Under the pieces are notes generated by a model, which searched no databases, was not told where the DNA came from, and saw only the letters and a list, made by a program, of their open reading frames with translations. Positions 36,195-47,379 of a DNA stretch of 64,000 nucleotides are shown here, one piece after another. Position 1 is the stretch's first letter. Every line of letters begins with the position of its first letter. The position numbers and the translations under genes were made by a program. This stretch comes from Calliphora vicina (lineage: Eukaryota > Arthropoda > Insecta > Diptera > Calliphoridae): assembly GCF_958450345.1 (NCBI RefSeq), contig NC_088783.1, positions 13,581,701 through 13,645,700 of the forward strand, given 5' to 3'.

Positions 36195-36847
36195 TATAGA
36201 TGGCGTATGTTTTGAACACGATTTTTGTTTTTAATAACTTATGTATATGTCATTTTGAAGGGTACATAGTCATTCATTTAACTTTTTTTTGTACAAAGCG
36301 GCATCTGCGGGAAATTTTTAATTTGAAAAAAAGTGCCGCTAAAACCCACCGATTGCTCACCGAAGCTTTGATTCCATCGGTTGATTTTGAGGCCAGCCAA
36401 ACAAGTTTGAAGTCCAAGAATAGAAGATTGTTGTAAAACTCAACAAGAGCTTGCGAAATCATTGGGAGCTGCAGAATTCATCCAAGAGCAGGAAAATTCG
36501 GTATCATAGGAATTGATGCCAAGAAATACGAATGAAATACGAAATACGATGTTTGAACGCTATAAAAGAAAATCATTTTGAAACGAATCATTACTTGCTA
36601 TGAAAAATGGATCCATTGCAATAACCCGAAGCATAAGAGGTCGTATATGAAGCCTGGCAACCTGCCGAATAGACAGAGTATTCGAAATTGGCTTGATTCG
36701 TTATTGGCCTCAAAAGATGAACAGTACTTTTGGCTCGGAATCCATATGTTGCCAGAAAGATGGGAAAAGGTCATTGAATAAATTTATATTATACAAATGT
36801 TTCAAAATACTTAGAAGCTAAAAATTTAAAAACTTTTCCGCATTTTT
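36195..36847 (+). pseudogene. mariner, internally deleted
   Basis: The 5' region from GATGGCGTATGTTTTGAACA matches the mariner 5' UTR. N-terminal pieces (KKSAAKTHRLLTEA-like) and RIITCYEKWIH (first catalytic Asp replaced by Tyr) follow. Then GLYMKPGNLPN jumps to RQSIRNWLDSLLASKDEQYF and the C-terminus. The second and third catalytic regions are deleted. The 3' end ATTATACAAATGTTTCAAAA is retained. Dead copy. Confidence 0.85.
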
Positions 36848-37482
36848 AAACGATAGATAATCCTGCTTCTTAGTTAGAACTCCATGTACAAGATTCATGT
36901 ATTTTGTAAAGGCATGTGATTGGTTCAGCGAGTTCTAGTTCAAACATTTTATACGAAAGAGATCAATCACTTTAACAAGTCTTTAGTCAATGAGGGGATA
37001 ACTGACACCTTTTTACATTCTGCGACATGTCATAGATTGAGCATTTGTATTGATATTAAAGTGTGATATGGAATGAAAGAGGGATATTTGACTTGAATTG
37101 GTAAGGAAATCGATGGAAAATGGACGCGATCCACTAATAAACGTCACGACTGGAATAAATCGAATGATCATATCTTATGTAAAATAAAGATAAACAGAAC
37201 ACTTTCCGGCTATGTTTCTGAGTACAAATAGACCAGATTAGAAACACCTGTAAGATCCACCGTCGTTCCTGGCTCATAGTAATAAAGCTCCGATCCATAT
37301 ATGGGATTTGTATTTTATTTTTGGTCGAATGTAGGAATGTGGAAGGGGTGAAAGTATGATCAACTATCTCTAGAAACCAAAACACCTAAATATTTCTTTC
37401 GCAACATCAACGATTTCAATTAACGTGACACCAATTTCAAAATACATATATCAAAATAAATGTTTTAACTCAAAAATTTTAT
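36848..37482. other. Non-coding stretch
   Basis: No feature recognised. Confidence 0.45.
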
Positions 37483-38060
37483 GTCTCGATTTACAAAACG
37501 ACCAAAAAGCTCTTAAAGGAAAAAAAAATTTTAAAAAACCGGCCCATTTGAAAAAAATTTTCAAAAAATGTATTGATTTTTCAAAAAAAAAAAAAAACTA
37601 AACTTTTATATTTTGAGTTATAAAACACCTATATATATCGATATATATCCCAATCGCATTCCACTTAGCGACCAAAAAGTTCTTAAGGGAATAGACCTAA
37701 GGAATATAATTATTGAGCGAAAAAAAGCCAAAAAAGTTGTTGATATCGCAAAAAACCAATAAAAACTCGCATCCCACTCAGTGACAAAAAAATCTATTAA
37801 AGAAAAATACCTAAGTTTTCTTTTGAGGAAAAAAATAAAAAAGGGTTAATTTTGGAAAAAAAAAAGTAAAAAAATTATTTTGATTTACAAAACATTAATA
37901 GATAGATATCCAACTCGCATCCCACTAAGCGACCAAAAAGATCTCCAAGGAAAACATCTAAGCTTTCTTTTGAGAAAAAAGGAACCATTTTGAAAAAAAG
38001 TAAAAACAGTTTTTGATTTTGAAAAAAAAAATTCAAAATTTTTTAATTTTTTTTTTTTAG
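37483..38060 (+). repeat. Degenerate tandem repeat, 110-165 bp period
   Basis: Four diverged units are recognised by ACTCGCATCCCACTAAGCGA followed by CCAAAAAGWTCTTAARGGAA and an A-rich tail, starting near 37485, 37650, 37762 and 37909. The tails are poly-A/T of variable length, which accounts for the irregular period. Not coding. Confidence 0.7.
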
Positions 38061-38918
38061 AAAGATTGAAGTAACTATCTTAACATTTTGCTAAGAACAA
38101 TAGGTAATAAGTTACATGGATGAGAAAAAACGCCTGTTTGGCCAAAATGTCAAATTTTGACCCCCCCTCTAACTACAAGGGTTCTCGACCGATCTTGTTA
38201 AAAATTGTGCATAAATTACTATCAATAGGATTTTGGTGCAAATTTCATACCGATCGGAAGACATTGATTTCAAAAGTTGGTTGGTTCACTTGGCATGAAA
38301 TCCTCCATCATTTGAACAAACTATTTTTCGTTATCCCAACTAAAATTTTACAAACGAAAAATTATGTCACAACGAAAAGTTTAAAAATTTTATTGTTATC
38401 TTGTAGTAATTCCCTAGAAAAAGTTTGGGGAAATTTGAAAGCATCAATTCACTGTACATTTATTAAAATAGTGGTTATATTCAGTCTATTGTGTTGCATT
38501 AAATCCGAAGTATTCTGAAATGTTAATAAACACATACATAATCACGAACACGTTTCTACGATCTGTGGAAATAAAGCCATGTGTATAAATATTATTTCCA
38601 TTTTGTTGTTGTTGTTGCTGCTGCTGCTGTTTTATTATTGTTTACTTCGTTTGTTTTCGCAATTTTTTTCTTGTTTGTTTTCGTTTGTGCATTCGTTTGT
38701 TTGAAAATATATTCTCAGCCATTCATTCATCCAAGTTGGTATATGATTATCAGGTCTGAGATTTTGATGCAAAAGCATGATCCAAAATCAATTTTGACCA
38801 ATTACTTTTCTGAATCTGATGATTTGCAACACAATGACATCGATTTTATGTAGCATGTTTTGATATGTTACAAACGGAATGACAAATTCAATATACCACC
38901 ATCTTTTTGGGTAATTAA
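38061..38918. other. Non-coding stretch with one unassigned open frame
   Basis: A 132-codon frame at 38120-38518 has no recognisable domain and its upstream part is poly-A, so it is not called a gene. The stretch CGACCGATCTTGTTAAAAAT...CATACCGATCGGAAG has the feel of a dispersed repeat. GTTGTT/GCTGCT runs follow at 38602-38632. Confidence 0.4.
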
Positions 38919-39190
38919 CCCTCCGTTACTCGCAGCTGATCTAGTTGATACAGGCAAAATTTTTTTTAAATGTAAATTTTTTTAAACACCCTAAGTTTGA
39001 AGCTACTTTTTGATAAAAATATATTTATACTGCAATTTTATTTGTATTATTCTTTTAAATACTTTAAATTTAATATTGTTTTTATGTTTTCGAAATAAAA
39101 AGTGAAGAGATTATTTTCAATCGCGCCTTTCTTTTATTGATATCAATTTCATACTAGTCTCGATTGAAAATGATTGTGACTAACGGAGGG
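38919..39190 (+). mobile_element. piggyBac-type MITE, family B
   Basis: It starts CCCTCCGTTACTCGCA and ends TGACTAACGGAGGG, flanked by TTAA on both sides (38915-38918 and 39191-39194). The right half (TTTCGAAATAAAAAGTGAAG...GATTGAAAATGATTG) recurs at 52745-52897. It is 272 bases and non-coding. Confidence 0.8.
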
Positions 39191-39445
39191 TTAAGAAAAT
39201 AATGCCTGTTTTTGTAAATATTTTACATCTTATAATGCATTTATTTCTGTTTTTAGTGCATATTTTTCAATTAGTTGGGTAAATGTTTTATGTGCATGAG
39301 AATCTCAGCCCTGATGAGGATGTTGTTGTTGTCGTTTTCGTTGTTGTAATACAAAAATATGCACGTGAATTTAAAGACAAAAACAACATAAAAAACTTTG
39401 AGGATATTTGTGTTTGAGTGGGTGTTATTTTGTCGGTACGAATGA

Positions 39446-40089
39446 GCTAAGAAATACTTTCAATCTCTAAACGTATTTATCTAACAGTTTCACCTTACCA
39501 TACCAGAAGAAATGACTCTGTGGAAAAAAAATTGATCTGTCTGGAAGGATTGCTGGGTATTTCGAGAATTTTGAACGATTTAAAGCAAATAAGTATTTTT
39601 ATTTGGTACGTGTAATATATTGTTGATGAGATTGTTTCTTTAATAAAAACCTTTTCGTCCTAACCTCGTTGCATGTGAGGACATGTGTGAGTAAATGTGA
39701 TTGGTTTATTCATGCGTGTGCCTTGTATTTGTGTCGCGTATTTTGTTGCAACTTTTGCTAATGAGAACAAGCTAAGAAATACTTTCAATCTCTAAACGTA
39801 TTTATCTAACAGTTTCACCTTACCATACCAGAAGAAATGACTCTGTGGAAAAAAAATTGATCTGTCTGGAAGGATTGCTGGGTATTTCGAGAATTTTGAA
39901 CGATTTAAAGCAAATAAGTATTTTTATTTGGTACGTGTAATATATTGTTGATGAGATTGTTTCTTTAATAAAAACCTTTTCGTCCTAACCTCGTTGCATG
40001 TGAGGACATGTGTGAGTAAATGTGATTGGTTTATTCATGCGTGTGCCTTGTATTTGTGTCGCGTATTTTGTTGCAACTTTTGCTAATGA
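39446..40089 (+). repeat. 325-bp tandem duplication, two near-identical units
   Basis: The block from GCTAAGAAATACTTTCAATC to TTGCAACTTTTGCTAATGA occurs at 39446-39764 and again at 39771-40089 with no difference noticed. The join carries AATGAG/AATGAT microhomology. Everything around it is strongly diverged, so this is either a very recent duplication or an assembly artefact. Confidence 0.95.
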
Positions 40090-40642
40090 TATTGATGATA
40101 TTGTTGTAACTACGGCTGCTCCTGTTGTTGCTACTACTACTCAAGCGGTTGTTGTGGACTACTGCTGCTACTTTCATGTTGTATTTTTGGTTATTCAGGA
40201 ATATTAATGTTATTTTTAAATAAAGAATTCGACATTCGAGTGGCAACATAAACACAAACGAATACACCCACTGAATCACATACACATGTATGACCTACAG
40301 CTTCAAGTGGTTAAATGAATGATGAATGGTTGTTAAAACCAAAATAAAAACAACAAGAAAAAAAGAAACAATATTTTTTAAGTAAAATGTTTTTATTTGA
40401 TGTTGCTGCTGCTGTTGTTGTTGTTTGCATTGGCATATCTTGCGAAAGTGTTTATAGGAGGCTTTTAAGCAGGTTTGAGTCTATAAAGTTGCAGTTAAAT
40501 GTCTGTAATTAAATTTAGTTATTAAAGGTTTAAGTGACCAAAACATGTTAACAAAATTATTTATCTGGAGACTGTGATTTTAGCAGTTTGCTAATCTAAA
40601 TTATATAATGTTTAACAAATATGAACACTAGGCTGGTCGATG
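40090..40642. other. Non-coding stretch
   Basis: GTTGTT/GCTGCT/ACTACT trinucleotide runs (40100-40170 and 40395-40425). No gene supported. Confidence 0.5.
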
Positions 40643-41030
40643 CACGTTGAGTTCAAATGGTATAAAAGTGGCGATTAATTGAAATTTAGAAATAAAGTTT
40701 TTATAATAAATTTTGGTATAGGGTAAAAGTAGATAAAATTTTAGATCATTTGCTGTAAAAATAAATCAACTAAGTTGTTTACTTTCTTTTCAGTGAGCGG
40801 TCAAACTTAGCAAATTATTGCTGTTTTTAAAAAAAGTGAAAAAATTGGAAATTTTTACAATTCAAGCGATTATTGTTAGTATTAAATCTATTAAAAGTAA
40901 ATCCTTTGTAATGGAACCTTCAACATCAGCTATTAAAGTATGTAGTAAATTTTTTTTTTTAAATTATTTTTATATATTTTTAATATTTTTTTTAAAAAAG
41001 GTTCAAAATTGGGATAATTTCCACATTTAA

Positions 41031-41303
41031 TGGGCCACAAGTAATAAGTTAGTACTAGCTGAAATTAGTTTTATAGATTTTATATTTAAGAAAAAAAAAT
41101 CCAGACAATGCCCGGCCATTTTTTTTTATTTTCATTTTTGTGTAAAAACACTGGTTGTCATTTATATAACAAGACCAGTAAATGATAACAACGATGAAGA
41201 TAGTAATGATGAAGAATATTATAATAATGATGATGAAGATAATGATTATAATGAAGCTTATGATAATTGGGATATTTGTGGTGAATTTGAGAATGCAGAA
41301 TAA
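41031..41303 (+). pseudogene. Acidic open frame inside the TIR element
   Basis: An uninterrupted frame without an in-frame ATG ends in a tail rich in Asp, Asn, Glu and Tyr (NDEDSNDEEYYNNDDEDNDY), then DNWDICGEFENAE and a stop at 41301. Upstream, ATGGAACCTTCAACATCAGC (40911) is followed by a GTATGT-like splice donor, and an acceptor-like AAAAAAG precedes 41001. The frame might be the remnant of a spliced element gene. No domain was recognised, and low-complexity sequence can stay open by chance. Confidence 0.25.
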
Positions 41304-41356
41304 TACAAATATTTTAATATATTTTTTATTAAGAAAGTAAAACGAAACCAAAGAAA

Positions 41357-42115
41357 CGCCTAAAAGGTTAAACATTTGTTTTCGATTTTTTTTTAAAGTT
41401 GTGTTTTTATGTATTTATGATTATTCATTACAAAAATTTATAATATTTTCAGTAAAAAAAATTTTACATTTATAAAATTTTGTGAAAAACAAAAATTAAA
41501 ATTTAAATTAATTTTATACTAATATAAATACCTCTAATAAATTTATTATTTGAATTTTTTAATAGCTCATTAAGTATGCTTTAATTTCCAATTTTTTTCA
41601 TTAATTTATCGCTTTCCATTCCAAAGTTATATCATAAATTGTGAGCTAAGGTCTTTTTTTCCAAAAAACAATAATGCACTTAACGGGTTAAAACAATTTA
41701 TTTTTTTAACTTTTTTTTTCTAAAGTGCTGTATTTTTATGGATTTATGATTATTCATTACTAAAAAATTATAAAATTCTCTTTTGTGACTTTTTTGAAAA
41801 AAATTGTATTTTTATAAAATTTTGTGAAAACAAAAATTGGATTTTAAATTAAATTTATACTAATATATATTTATTTTTTGAATTTATTATTTGAATTTTT
41901 TAATAGCAAATTAAGTATGCTTTAATTTCCAATTTTATTCATTAATTTATCGCTTTCGATTCACAAGTTACAGCATATATTGTGAACTAAGGTCTTTTTT
42001 TTCAAAAAAACAATAAAGCGCTTAAAGGGTTAAAAAAAAAATTTTTTATCTATTTTTTCTAAAATGCTGTGTTTTTATGTGCTTATAATAACTCATCAAT
42101 AAAAAAAATATAATA
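41357..42115 (+). repeat. 330-bp tandem repeat, about 2.3 units
   Basis: Units begin near GGTTAAA (41368, 41692, 42026), each preceded by a GCnCTTAAAGGG-like sequence. Each contains GTGTTTTTATGTATTTATGA, TATAAAATTTTGTGAAAA, ATTAAGTATGCTTTAATTTC and GTGARCTAAGGTCTTTTTTT. Unit lengths are about 329 and 339 bases; the third is truncated. The repeat lies entirely within the TIR element. Confidence 0.85.
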
Positions 42116-42486
42116 TTTTAAAACTACGGTTTCTATGAATTAATCGCCACTTTGGGTACCATCGAACCCACTGTGCGTGGGTTTGAATATTCGATGTTCC
42201 CAACCTATATCTGAAATTAAATATTTTCAAGTAATATGGGCTACGCAATGTATTTTTAAGAAAAAATTTCTGATCAAAAACTGAAATTCTTCGAAATCCG
42301 ACAATTTGGAATCAAATTATATAGGCTGTCGATGCCAAAATTTTTATTTTTCAAAAAGTGATCCAAAAAAACGTATACTTGTATTAAGTTTAATAAAACT
42401 TATTCCGTTCAATATAGAATTCACATAAAATTCATTAAACATTAAAATACATATTAGCATAATACAAGGCATTTATAAATTTATCC

Positions 42487-42632
42487 ACTTTTCCGGAAAT
42501 CCTCCCATTAAAAGTTTATAGTTTCATCCGTTACCTTTTTGGACGAGGTGGTCCACTTACGCTTAAAATTGGACATGTCCAGGGATACCTTTAATTCTTT
42601 TTTTACATGAGCCAAATAACTATGGGTGATCA
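42487..42632 (-). pseudogene. DD37E-type transposase relic, C-terminal fragment
   Basis: On the minus strand it encodes RKWTTSSKKVTDETINF, a stop, then WEDF. This aligns with RRWTTCSSKVTESTIKTLMEGF at the C-terminus of the transposase at 54390-55397. Only about 145 bases are recognisable. It is an older insertion of the same or a sister family. Confidence 0.65.
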
Positions 42633-43668
42633 CAGATTGTGATTTGTTTCTTAACTAAACGCATTTAATGTTATTAAAAAATTAAAATCTTTATGGAGTT
42701 TGGTTAAATAAATTATGTTTGGTTTTGGTTTTTGTACAAAAGATCTATTTATGGTTAGAAATATCAATGATCACATACATATGTATATCATGAATTTTAT
42801 AAGACATCACAAACAAATTGACATTTGGTCTTCCGACTCTAATCATATTAGCTATACACATACTCTTTAGAGTTATTTGCACGTTTCCATTTTTATTTTT
42901 TTTAATTTCGATTTTATACTCAATTGAAATTATTGGAAAAATTATAAATGCTGAGGTATTGTGTATTTTTAAATATTCGTTTATTATGAAGCTGACGCAC
43001 TGTGGTATATAAAACAGAAGGGGGAAATAAATATATAACCTGGAAGTGTCTTCGAGTTTAAGTTTTGAATTTGGATCGCATGGACCCACCAGGGGTTCAG
43101 CCAAGAGACCCCAAAGTAGGACACTTCGGGTATGTTAAATTTTTAAAACGATTATATTTCTTTGTCTGTGAGCCGATTTAAAAAAAAAATACAAAAAACC
43201 TCGTCGTAGCTATCGATTATAACTTTAAAGATATTCAAATTTGAATATCATATTTTCAAAATGTTTACCTACCCTACTCCGGTTTTTTTTAATAAATATT
43301 TCCCGATGTTTTCAATGAATTCAAAAATGGCGATTTTTCGCTAGTTTTTGAAAAAAAGTACTTGTTTTCTTTTTAAGATATCTAAGCAATTTCCAAGAAG
43401 ATGTATTGGGAATTTATACTTTTTGAAAAGCTAACTTTACATTAAATATTTTAAATAAAAACAAATTTGAAAAAAATTCTCAAATCGCATAGTTGGTATC
43501 AAAATACAGTGAACCATTTTAGATGGCCAAATACGTTCTTAATTATTCTGTAAAGGGTTGCAATAACCCTGACCATGCGGGATTCCTGATTAAAAATTTC
43601 AAAATTTGTTTTTATTTTTGCATTTTCAATAGAAAAATCTATTTAACAGTAAAATTTTATTAAAAAAA
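42633..43668. other. AT-rich non-coding stretch
   Basis: No feature recognised. The frames of up to 119 codons here lack motifs. Confidence 0.45.
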
Positions 43669-44366
43669 GTAAGAAAGTATGGTCGGTCAAGACCGGCCAT
43701 ATAATACCCTACACTAAGTAAAAGAGAAAAAACATTTTTCTTTTAAAATTTCAATAATTTATATTCGTGAGTGATTTTCGGAAGTGGGCCTTATATGGGA
43801 GCTATGACCAATTCTGGACCAATCACCATGAAATTAGGTCGTATGATTTATGTCTATATGGAAGTTTATGTTGAATTTTGTGTGTATACCAACATTTCTA
43901 AGAGATTTATGCACGTTAAAGTGATTTTCGTAAACGGATCTATAGGGGAGCTATGACTAATTATGGACCGATCATAGCAAAATTTACTGACATGAATTTC
44001 GTATATATAAAACATATTTGGAGCGGAATTTGTGTAGATACTTATATAAATTAAACATTTATGACCGATAAAGTCCAATTTCGGGAGGACATTTGTACGG
44101 GGGCTAGGTGAAATAATGGACCGATTTCAGCCAGTTTCAATAGGCTTGGTCATTGGGCCGAAAAAACTATACGTACCAAATTTTATCGAAATATGTATCT
44201 TCAAAATTGCCACATGGACAGACAACCAGCCAGCCAGACGGACGGACGGACATCGTTTAATCGACTCAGAAAGTGATTATAAGTCGATCCGTATACTTTA
44301 AGGTGGGTGTTAGACTAATATTTTTGGGCGTTACAAACATCTGCACATCTGGTGTAGGGTATAAAT
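43669..44366 (-). mobile_element. HINE family 2 element
   Basis: Read on the minus strand: 5' TATACCCTACACCAGATGTG, GTTTGTAACGCCCAAAAA-like box, AAAGTATACGGATCGAC, a short GTCY region (CCGTCCGTCCGTCTGGCTGG), and a middle with repeated ATAGCTCCCATATA-type modules. The 3' end has subterminal GTGTAGGGTATTA, hairpin GGCCGGTCTTGACCGACC and TTACTT. The layout is identical to the TTACTTGTT family, but the sequence is different. The two frames of about 61 codons inside are not genes. Confidence 0.7.
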
Positions 44367-46327
44367 ATTCATAAATAAAAATTTAATTTCAATTTGAAAA
44401 ATGTGTATCTTTGCAAAAACGCAATAAAAAGTATTTTTTGTAACATTAAAAAAAAAGAATTCTATGAATTTTTTAATTGTCAAAAGTTATATATATTTTT
44501 TAAAAATGGACAAAAACCCCTATCCACTGATATATGTATAACATATCTTTTGTTGTTTACGTGTTTTCTTTATACTACATATTTAATTATATTTTATCAA
44601 ATTAAAATTTTTTAAGATTATTCGCAATGTTACTTATATATAGCACATGTAAAAATTGATTTTGTATCATGAAATCAGACTATTTTTTAATTAAATCATC
44701 TTAGAGCCCATAATTGCCTTTCAAATGCATCTTAAATCCAACAAATCCGACATCAGCTTCATAAAATACAATTATTTAAAGTTAAAACCCAAGTAAATTT
44801 GCTTGGTTTCGAAAATTTTATTTTTATATATGATTAATGATTTTTTTTGTATAAAATTATTTACGTAGCTCTCAAGTTTTTTTGCCTGCATTCTATTATT
44901 TACTGTTACTTTTGCTTACAAATACACTACATACATATGTTGCAATACTTTCCATTTAATGAAAATTTAAATTATTAGAGATTTCACTGCTGAATTTTTA
45001 TTTTTTTATATTTTTACATTCTTATAAACATACAAATATTGTTGAACGGAACTATCACCACAAGAATTTATGTGTTTTTTTTACGCTTTCATATACATTT
45101 TTCCGGAAGTACTCATCATGCCACAAAATGAGTATTAAAATAAAGTACTCGTCGCGTTACATACAAAAACTAAAATTCACACTCACACACTACAGCCTTA
45201 AAATAAATAAATAAATTTAACAAAAACAAAAGCGCCATACATCCAACCAGCCAGCCAGCCACCGTTTAAACCAATACATTCATACATGCACTCTCTCTGT
45301 TTCACCTACACATTTACAATTTGTTTTCATACACACACATACTCACAATAAATACTCCATCATATTAACGCTTTAAATTTAAATTGTTTGTAAAATTTTT
45401 TCTAGTTAAAAAAATCCATAAAAAAAAAACTTTTTAAAATAAACACACAAAAAAATCAAGCCTTAAAAGCGGAAGTGAAATATATACATAAAAATCAGAA
45501 CAAAAAACTCTGCAGTGTTTTTGTTTTAGTGCTGGCTGGCTGGCACACAAGTATGTATGTGTGCGTATGTGTGTGGATATGAGTATGAGTGAATATCAAT
45601 GACATTTTTTACACAAATGACACCTTTCATGGTAGACGGACGGATGGGTGATGAAGATCGAGATTGGTAGATGTGAAAAATCATCAATAGAGTAAATATT
45701 AGTTTTGAAAATTTGTTTCGGTTTCACTGATGATACTTTTGTTAATTCTAACGAAGCGTTTTATTTCGTTCGTTGTCTTAATGAAAAATTTAAAGAAAAA
45801 CACGCAACAAGAAGATATGTACTATATTATATAATTGAATGTATGGATATGTGTGTCATAAATATTTTGTGTATTTTCTTTTTGTTTTTGTAGCTGTTAG
45901 ATAGACAAAGACGAGTACGAGTAGATACTACTTACCTTGTGATTTTGAATGTGTGACAATTACATTAATGTAACATTAAGTAACATCTGAGACACACATG
46001 ATGCCTGATGTTTATGTTTAGTTTTACACAAGCTTAGAATCAGAACTTTAAGGAGTTAAATGATTTTTTGGTTTATGGCAATACAAAAGTAACAAGTTCT
46101 AGTTTAGTGAATAAAGTAAAATAGCCCAAAATATATGAATGTATCCGTTAGTTATTTGGCAGCTTCATAATGCTGTTATATGCAGAGTTATAGACAATAA
46201 TGTGAGATAACCTCTGCCTTTTTCAAAAATTATTTGCTATTTTCTTTAAATATATTGCAGATAATAAGTAACAAATTGAAGCCGGGAGACTGTGTTAATA
46301 ACACTAAGTGTAATTTATTTGAGTCAT
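44367..46327. other. AT-rich non-coding stretch
   Basis: No gene supported. CCAGCCAGCCAGCCA at 45246-45260 and TATGTG/GAGTATG runs near 45550-45590 are the only simple repeats. Confidence 0.5.
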
Positions 46328-47051
46328 GGAAATATAACCATATACGGACACCACTACGTGATAAAAGAACAAAAATAAGACACGTCTCCCCCAGTCTTGG
46401 CCAAAGTCATGCACTTTTTTATGGGCCCCCAAAGATTTGGGGCCTCGGTGTAATTTTTTCAAAAATGTGATAATATTCTCAGGCTCATATTTTGCAAAAA
46501 GTTCGTAATTTTGATTTACTCTCTGAGACAAAGTTGTAGCCCTTGTCATTAAGAACAAAAATTGTGAACATATAAAATCAAAAAACTGTATCTTCAAGAT
46601 CAAAATCGCAAACAACTTTAAAAAAATCTAAATAAATTTGTTTAAAGCTGCCTAAAAGTATGCTTTAGTTTATAATAATTTAATGGTTTATGACCCAAAA
46701 CAATTAGGGCCTGATTCAGAAACACGAAAGGAAAACAATTTCAAAATTTCTGTATGAAAATCACTGTTTTTAAATAATTTTTGAGTGTAAAAAAATTTTA
46801 AAATTGTTTTCCTGTTTGTGAGTTTTTTCTTACTAACTTATATTGACCCACCTAAACGGTGTTAAGAATCATTCCTAGGAAGTTCATATGCTCTAGAAAG
46901 TTGTTTATTGAGATCTTAGGTACATTTTTGTAGTTGATTGTTTCCTTAAATTTTGATCGGTTTGCTACCTATGGACCTGATCAGGGTACAAAAGGTAAAA
47001 GAAATCTCTTTTTTTTTAAAGTTTTTTGCGATTTTGATGTGTTGTACTGTG
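46328..47051 (+). repeat. TIR element with invertible inner block, copy 2
   Basis: The outer block (46336-46601) matches 468-716 in the same direction: ACCATATACGGACACCAC, GGGCCCCCAAAGATTTGGGG, TCAGGCTCATAT. The inner block (about 46613-47021) matches 731-1030 in reverse complement (for example GTTTGCTACCTATGGAC against GTCCATAGGTAGCAAAC). The block is bounded by AAAATCGCAAA (46602-46612) and TTTTTTGCGATTTT (47022-47035). The right end GTGTTGTACTGTG (47039-47051) is the inverted form of the left end of copy 1. No coding capacity. Confidence 0.75.
46708..46833. repeat. Small TIR-like insertion inside copy 2
   Basis: This stretch is absent from copy 1 at the corresponding place. It starts GGGCCTGATTCAGAAACACG after TTA. 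GGAAAACAATTT and its inverse AAATTGTTTTCC lie near its two ends. It looks like a small MITE, possibly PIF-type, but the right end is eroded. Confidence 0.5.
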
Positions 47052-47087
47052 TAATGCTCAGTATCCTACATACAAATTTGCCGTATT

Positions 47088-47142
47088 ATATTGGTGGTGG
47101 GTAAAAAAGATTCGGCATAGCCGCATATAACACTCTTACTTG
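47088..47142 (+). repeat. HINE 3'-end fragment
   Basis: Only GGTGGTGGGTAAAAAAGATT, the hairpin ATTCGGCATAGCCGCAT and ACTCTTACTTGTT remain. It immediately follows the TIR element. Confidence 0.65.
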
Positions 47143-47379
47143 TTAATAACTCAACAAATTATCAACTGATTTTTTATTAACATATTTCATAAAGGTTTTT
47201 TTAATTTTTTCCTTTCTTTTGTATATTAAATAATTACTAAAAGTTCACAAAATTCAAATTTAAAAAAGAAACAAAGTTTCTAAACTCTTTAATATACATA
47301 CATATATAAGACAAATGTAAACATTATTAATATATTAAAAGAAATAAAATAAACTTAAAAAAATAAACTTTATTAACAT

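Larger units (their letters stand above)
40643..42175. mobile_element. 1.5-kb TIR element with CACAGTG right end
   Basis: The left end CACGTTGAGTTCAAATGGTA and the inverted right end CACAGTGGGTTCGATGGTAC lead into an identical inner TIR segment AAAGTGGCGATTAATT (38-base TIRs in all). The right terminal heptamer CACAGTG fits the CACWRTG start of Transib elements. Five flanking bases are CGATG and CGTGG, a weak match for a 5-bp GC-rich duplication. The interior holds an acidic open frame (41031-41303) and tandem repeats (41357-42115). Superfamily assignment is tentative. Confidence 0.5.

Noticed and set aside
38120..38518. 132-codon open frame
   Set aside because: It has no recognisable domain or signal, is the only frame of its size in the area, and sits in sequence that looks like a dispersed repeat. 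An open frame of this length is expected by chance in 64 kb.
41055..41375. 106-codon minus-strand frame rich in Ile and Phe
   Set aside because: It is the antisense of the acidic low-complexity frame at 41031-41303.
42745..43104. 119-codon minus-strand frame
   Set aside because: No motif, low complexity, no conservation visible within the window.
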